From Candidatus Blautia faecavium (GTDB taxonomy: Bacteria > Bacillota > Clostridia > Lachnospirales > Lachnospiraceae), in the NCBI GenBank assembly GCA_019118425.1, contig DWYZ01000173.1, positions 1 to 41,110 of the forward strand: a stretch of 41,110 nucleotides of DNA. The letters run 5' to 3'. Below the pieces are notes generated by a model. That model was not told the origin of the DNA. It saw only the letters and a list, made by a program, of their open reading frames with translations, and did no database searches. Positions 39,857 to 41,110 of the stretch are shown piece after piece; positions within the stretch are counted from its first letter, which is position 1; each line of letters begins with the position of its first letter. The position numbers and the translations under genes were made by a program.

Positions 39857-41110
39857 ATGAACAGAAGAGAACTGACAGAGAAACGATCAGCAAACACAAA
39901 ATTTTTTGAAAACCAGGACCATTCCATTACCGCAGAAATCTATCTGGACAAGGTGCATTATCAGGATACAGACGGTTCCTGGAAAGAAATGGACGATACC
40001 CTTATGGAAGAAGAGGCGGCAGAGGACGCAGCAGAAATCCAAAGCCAAACAGAGGGTGCTGCCGGAAAGACGGAAAAGGATCTGGTGAACCATAAAGGCA
40101 GCCTGTCCATCCGTTTTAAAAAGCAGTCTAATCCACAGGGAACCATCACTATGGAAAAAGACGGCGCAGGCCTTACCTGGGGACTGGAAGGCTGCAATAA
40201 AGTAAAAAATGAACAGACAGAGGGAACCGTATCTTATGCAGGAATCCTGGATGATGTAGATCTAAGATGCATGGTGCGGGGAGAAAGGGTAAAGGAAGAC
40301 CTGATATTAAAGGGAAGGAAAGCGCCGGAAAGCTTTACTTACCTTTATAAGCTGAAAAAGCTTACCCCTTCTTTAGCGGGAAACAGGGTTTCTTTCCTGG
40401 ATGAACAGGGAGAAGAAGCATTTTCTGTGAGCGCTCCCTATATGAAGGACGCTGCCGGGGAACAGTCTGAGGCGATCAGGCTCACTCTTGAAGAAGATAA
40501 GAAAAAACAGGTTAAAGTAACCTTTACTCCGGATCCGGAATGGCTCGCCGCGCCAGAGCGCCAGTACCCGGTGGTGCTGGACCCGGTGACCACTACCTCT
40601 AAGAAAGCGGCGGACATTGAGGATGCCTATGTATCTTCTGTATATGAAGAAGATAACTTTTACAACAACATTTATTTGGAAATTCAGGGCGGAGATGAAA
40701 TTTACAGAAGCTTCCTGAAATTTGAGCTGCCGGAGATCAAAACGGGAGACATGATAGTAGGAGCAAGACTGGTACTGGTATCCCTGGCTGAGAACGGCGC
40801 TGAGCGTACCATCCAGGTACATAAGGTTTTACAGAGCTGGGAAGCGGATACGATAAACTGGTACAATAAACCGATTTATCAGGAAACAGTAGAAGATTCC
40901 TGCACCTATACAGGAGACCAGCAGAAATATATCACCTTAGATATTACCCGTCTGGTCAAGGACTGGTATCAGAATGGAAACAACAATGGACTGATGCTGA
41001 AGGATCCCTATGAATTGTCCGGTTACACGGAATTTCTTTCCGCGGACTGTTATGACGGTTTTCAGGATATGCGGCCAAGGATCGAGATTTCTTATGTAAA
41101 TTATGCAGGT
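39857..41110 (+). CDS. DNRLRE domain protein, probable N-terminus of an Rhs/YD-repeat-like protein (3' end outside window)
   Basis: The first 418 codons of a gene that runs off the right edge. GAAAGGGG precedes the ATG. There is no signal peptide; the start is charged (MNRRELTEKRSANTKFFENQ). Residues about 20-240 are beta-rich with charged stretches (GAGLTWGLEGCNKVKNEQTE). Residues about 250-410 match the DNRLRE domain: EDAYVSSVYEEDNFYNNIYL, YRSFLKFELPEIKTGDMIV, then DTINWYNKP, YITLDITRLVKDWYQNGNNN and GLMLKDP. In Lachnospiraceae such N-termini lead large RHS-repeat or polymorphic toxin-like proteins. The repeats and any toxin tip are beyond the window, so this is inference. Confidence 0.7.
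   Translation, partial: MNRRELTEKRSANTKFFENQDHSITAEIYLDKVHYQDTDGSWKEMDDTLMEEEAAEDAAEIQSQTEGAAGKTEKDLVNHKGSLSIRFKKQSNPQGTITMEKDGAGLTWGLEGCNKVKNEQTEGTVSYAGILDDVDLRCMVRGERVKEDLILKGRKAPESFTYLYKLKKLTPSLAGNRVSFLDEQGEEAFSVSAPYMKDAAGEQSEAIRLTLEEDKKKQVKVTFTPDPEWLAAPERQYPVVLDPVTTTSKKAADIEDAYVSSVYEEDNFYNNIYLEIQGGDEIYRSFLKFELPEIKTGDMIVGARLVLVSLAENGAERTIQVHKVLQSWEADTINWYNKPIYQETVEDSCTYTGDQQKYITLDITRLVKDWYQNGNNNGLMLKDPYELSGYTEFLSADCYDGFQDMRPRIEISYVNYAG

Overview
The window looks like a chromosome segment of an anaerobic Lachnospiraceae-type bacterium (Clostridia). The signs are moderate G+C, strong AGGAGG ribosome binding sites, closely packed operons, a CO dehydrogenase/acetyl-CoA synthase gene pair, an anaerobic sulfite reductase operon (asrABC), BspA-type leucine-rich repeats and an Rpn-type nuclease. 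No species is assigned. There is no CRISPR array and no intact insertion sequence.

Layout, left to right. 1-3.6 kb: the start of a GNAT gene, then an ECF sigma factor operon with a membrane protein and an ABC exporter. 3.6-11.2 kb: a LysR regulator divergent from a CUT1-type ABC importer (binding protein, ATPase, two permeases), a cytosolic phosphodiesterase of the alkaline phosphatase superfamily and a HAD phosphatase. The gene order suggests import and hydrolysis of a phosphorylated organic compound. 11.5-13.3 kb: a secreted BspA-like protein. 13.6-17.7 kb: cooS and acsB, preceded by a Rex-type operator. 18.0-20.3 kb: an Rpn/PD-(D/E)XK protein and an aldo/keto reductase. 20.4-25.6 kb: class II aldolase, PocR-AraC regulator, FGGY kinase and a fucose/arabinose-isomerase-like protein, which together would make an isomerase-kinase-aldolase sugar pathway.

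25.7-39 kb: a duplicated membrane protein, DUF362 and Crp/Fnr genes, asrABC, a MATE pump, GNAT, a small low-G+C patch (XRE gene plus a broken gene), DUF1905, a rhodanese lipoprotein with a CoA-disulfide/persulfide reductase-rhodanese fusion, a DUF5131-DUF4186 fusion, and two tRNA genes. 39-41.1 kb: an XRE repressor and the first 418 codons of a DNRLRE/Rhs-like protein.

The most interesting regulatory reading links the sulfur genes. The Crp/Fnr protein has a CRP-like recognition helix (RETTSR), which should read GTGA half-sites. GTGA/TCAC palindromes lie about 41 bp upstream of the predicted starts of both asrABC and the rhodanese/persulfide reductase operon. A second signal is an 86-bp two-hairpin repeat present twice in inverted orientation, 22 kb apart, with a compensatory base-pair change in its stem. 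All assignments come from reading the sequence; no database search was run.
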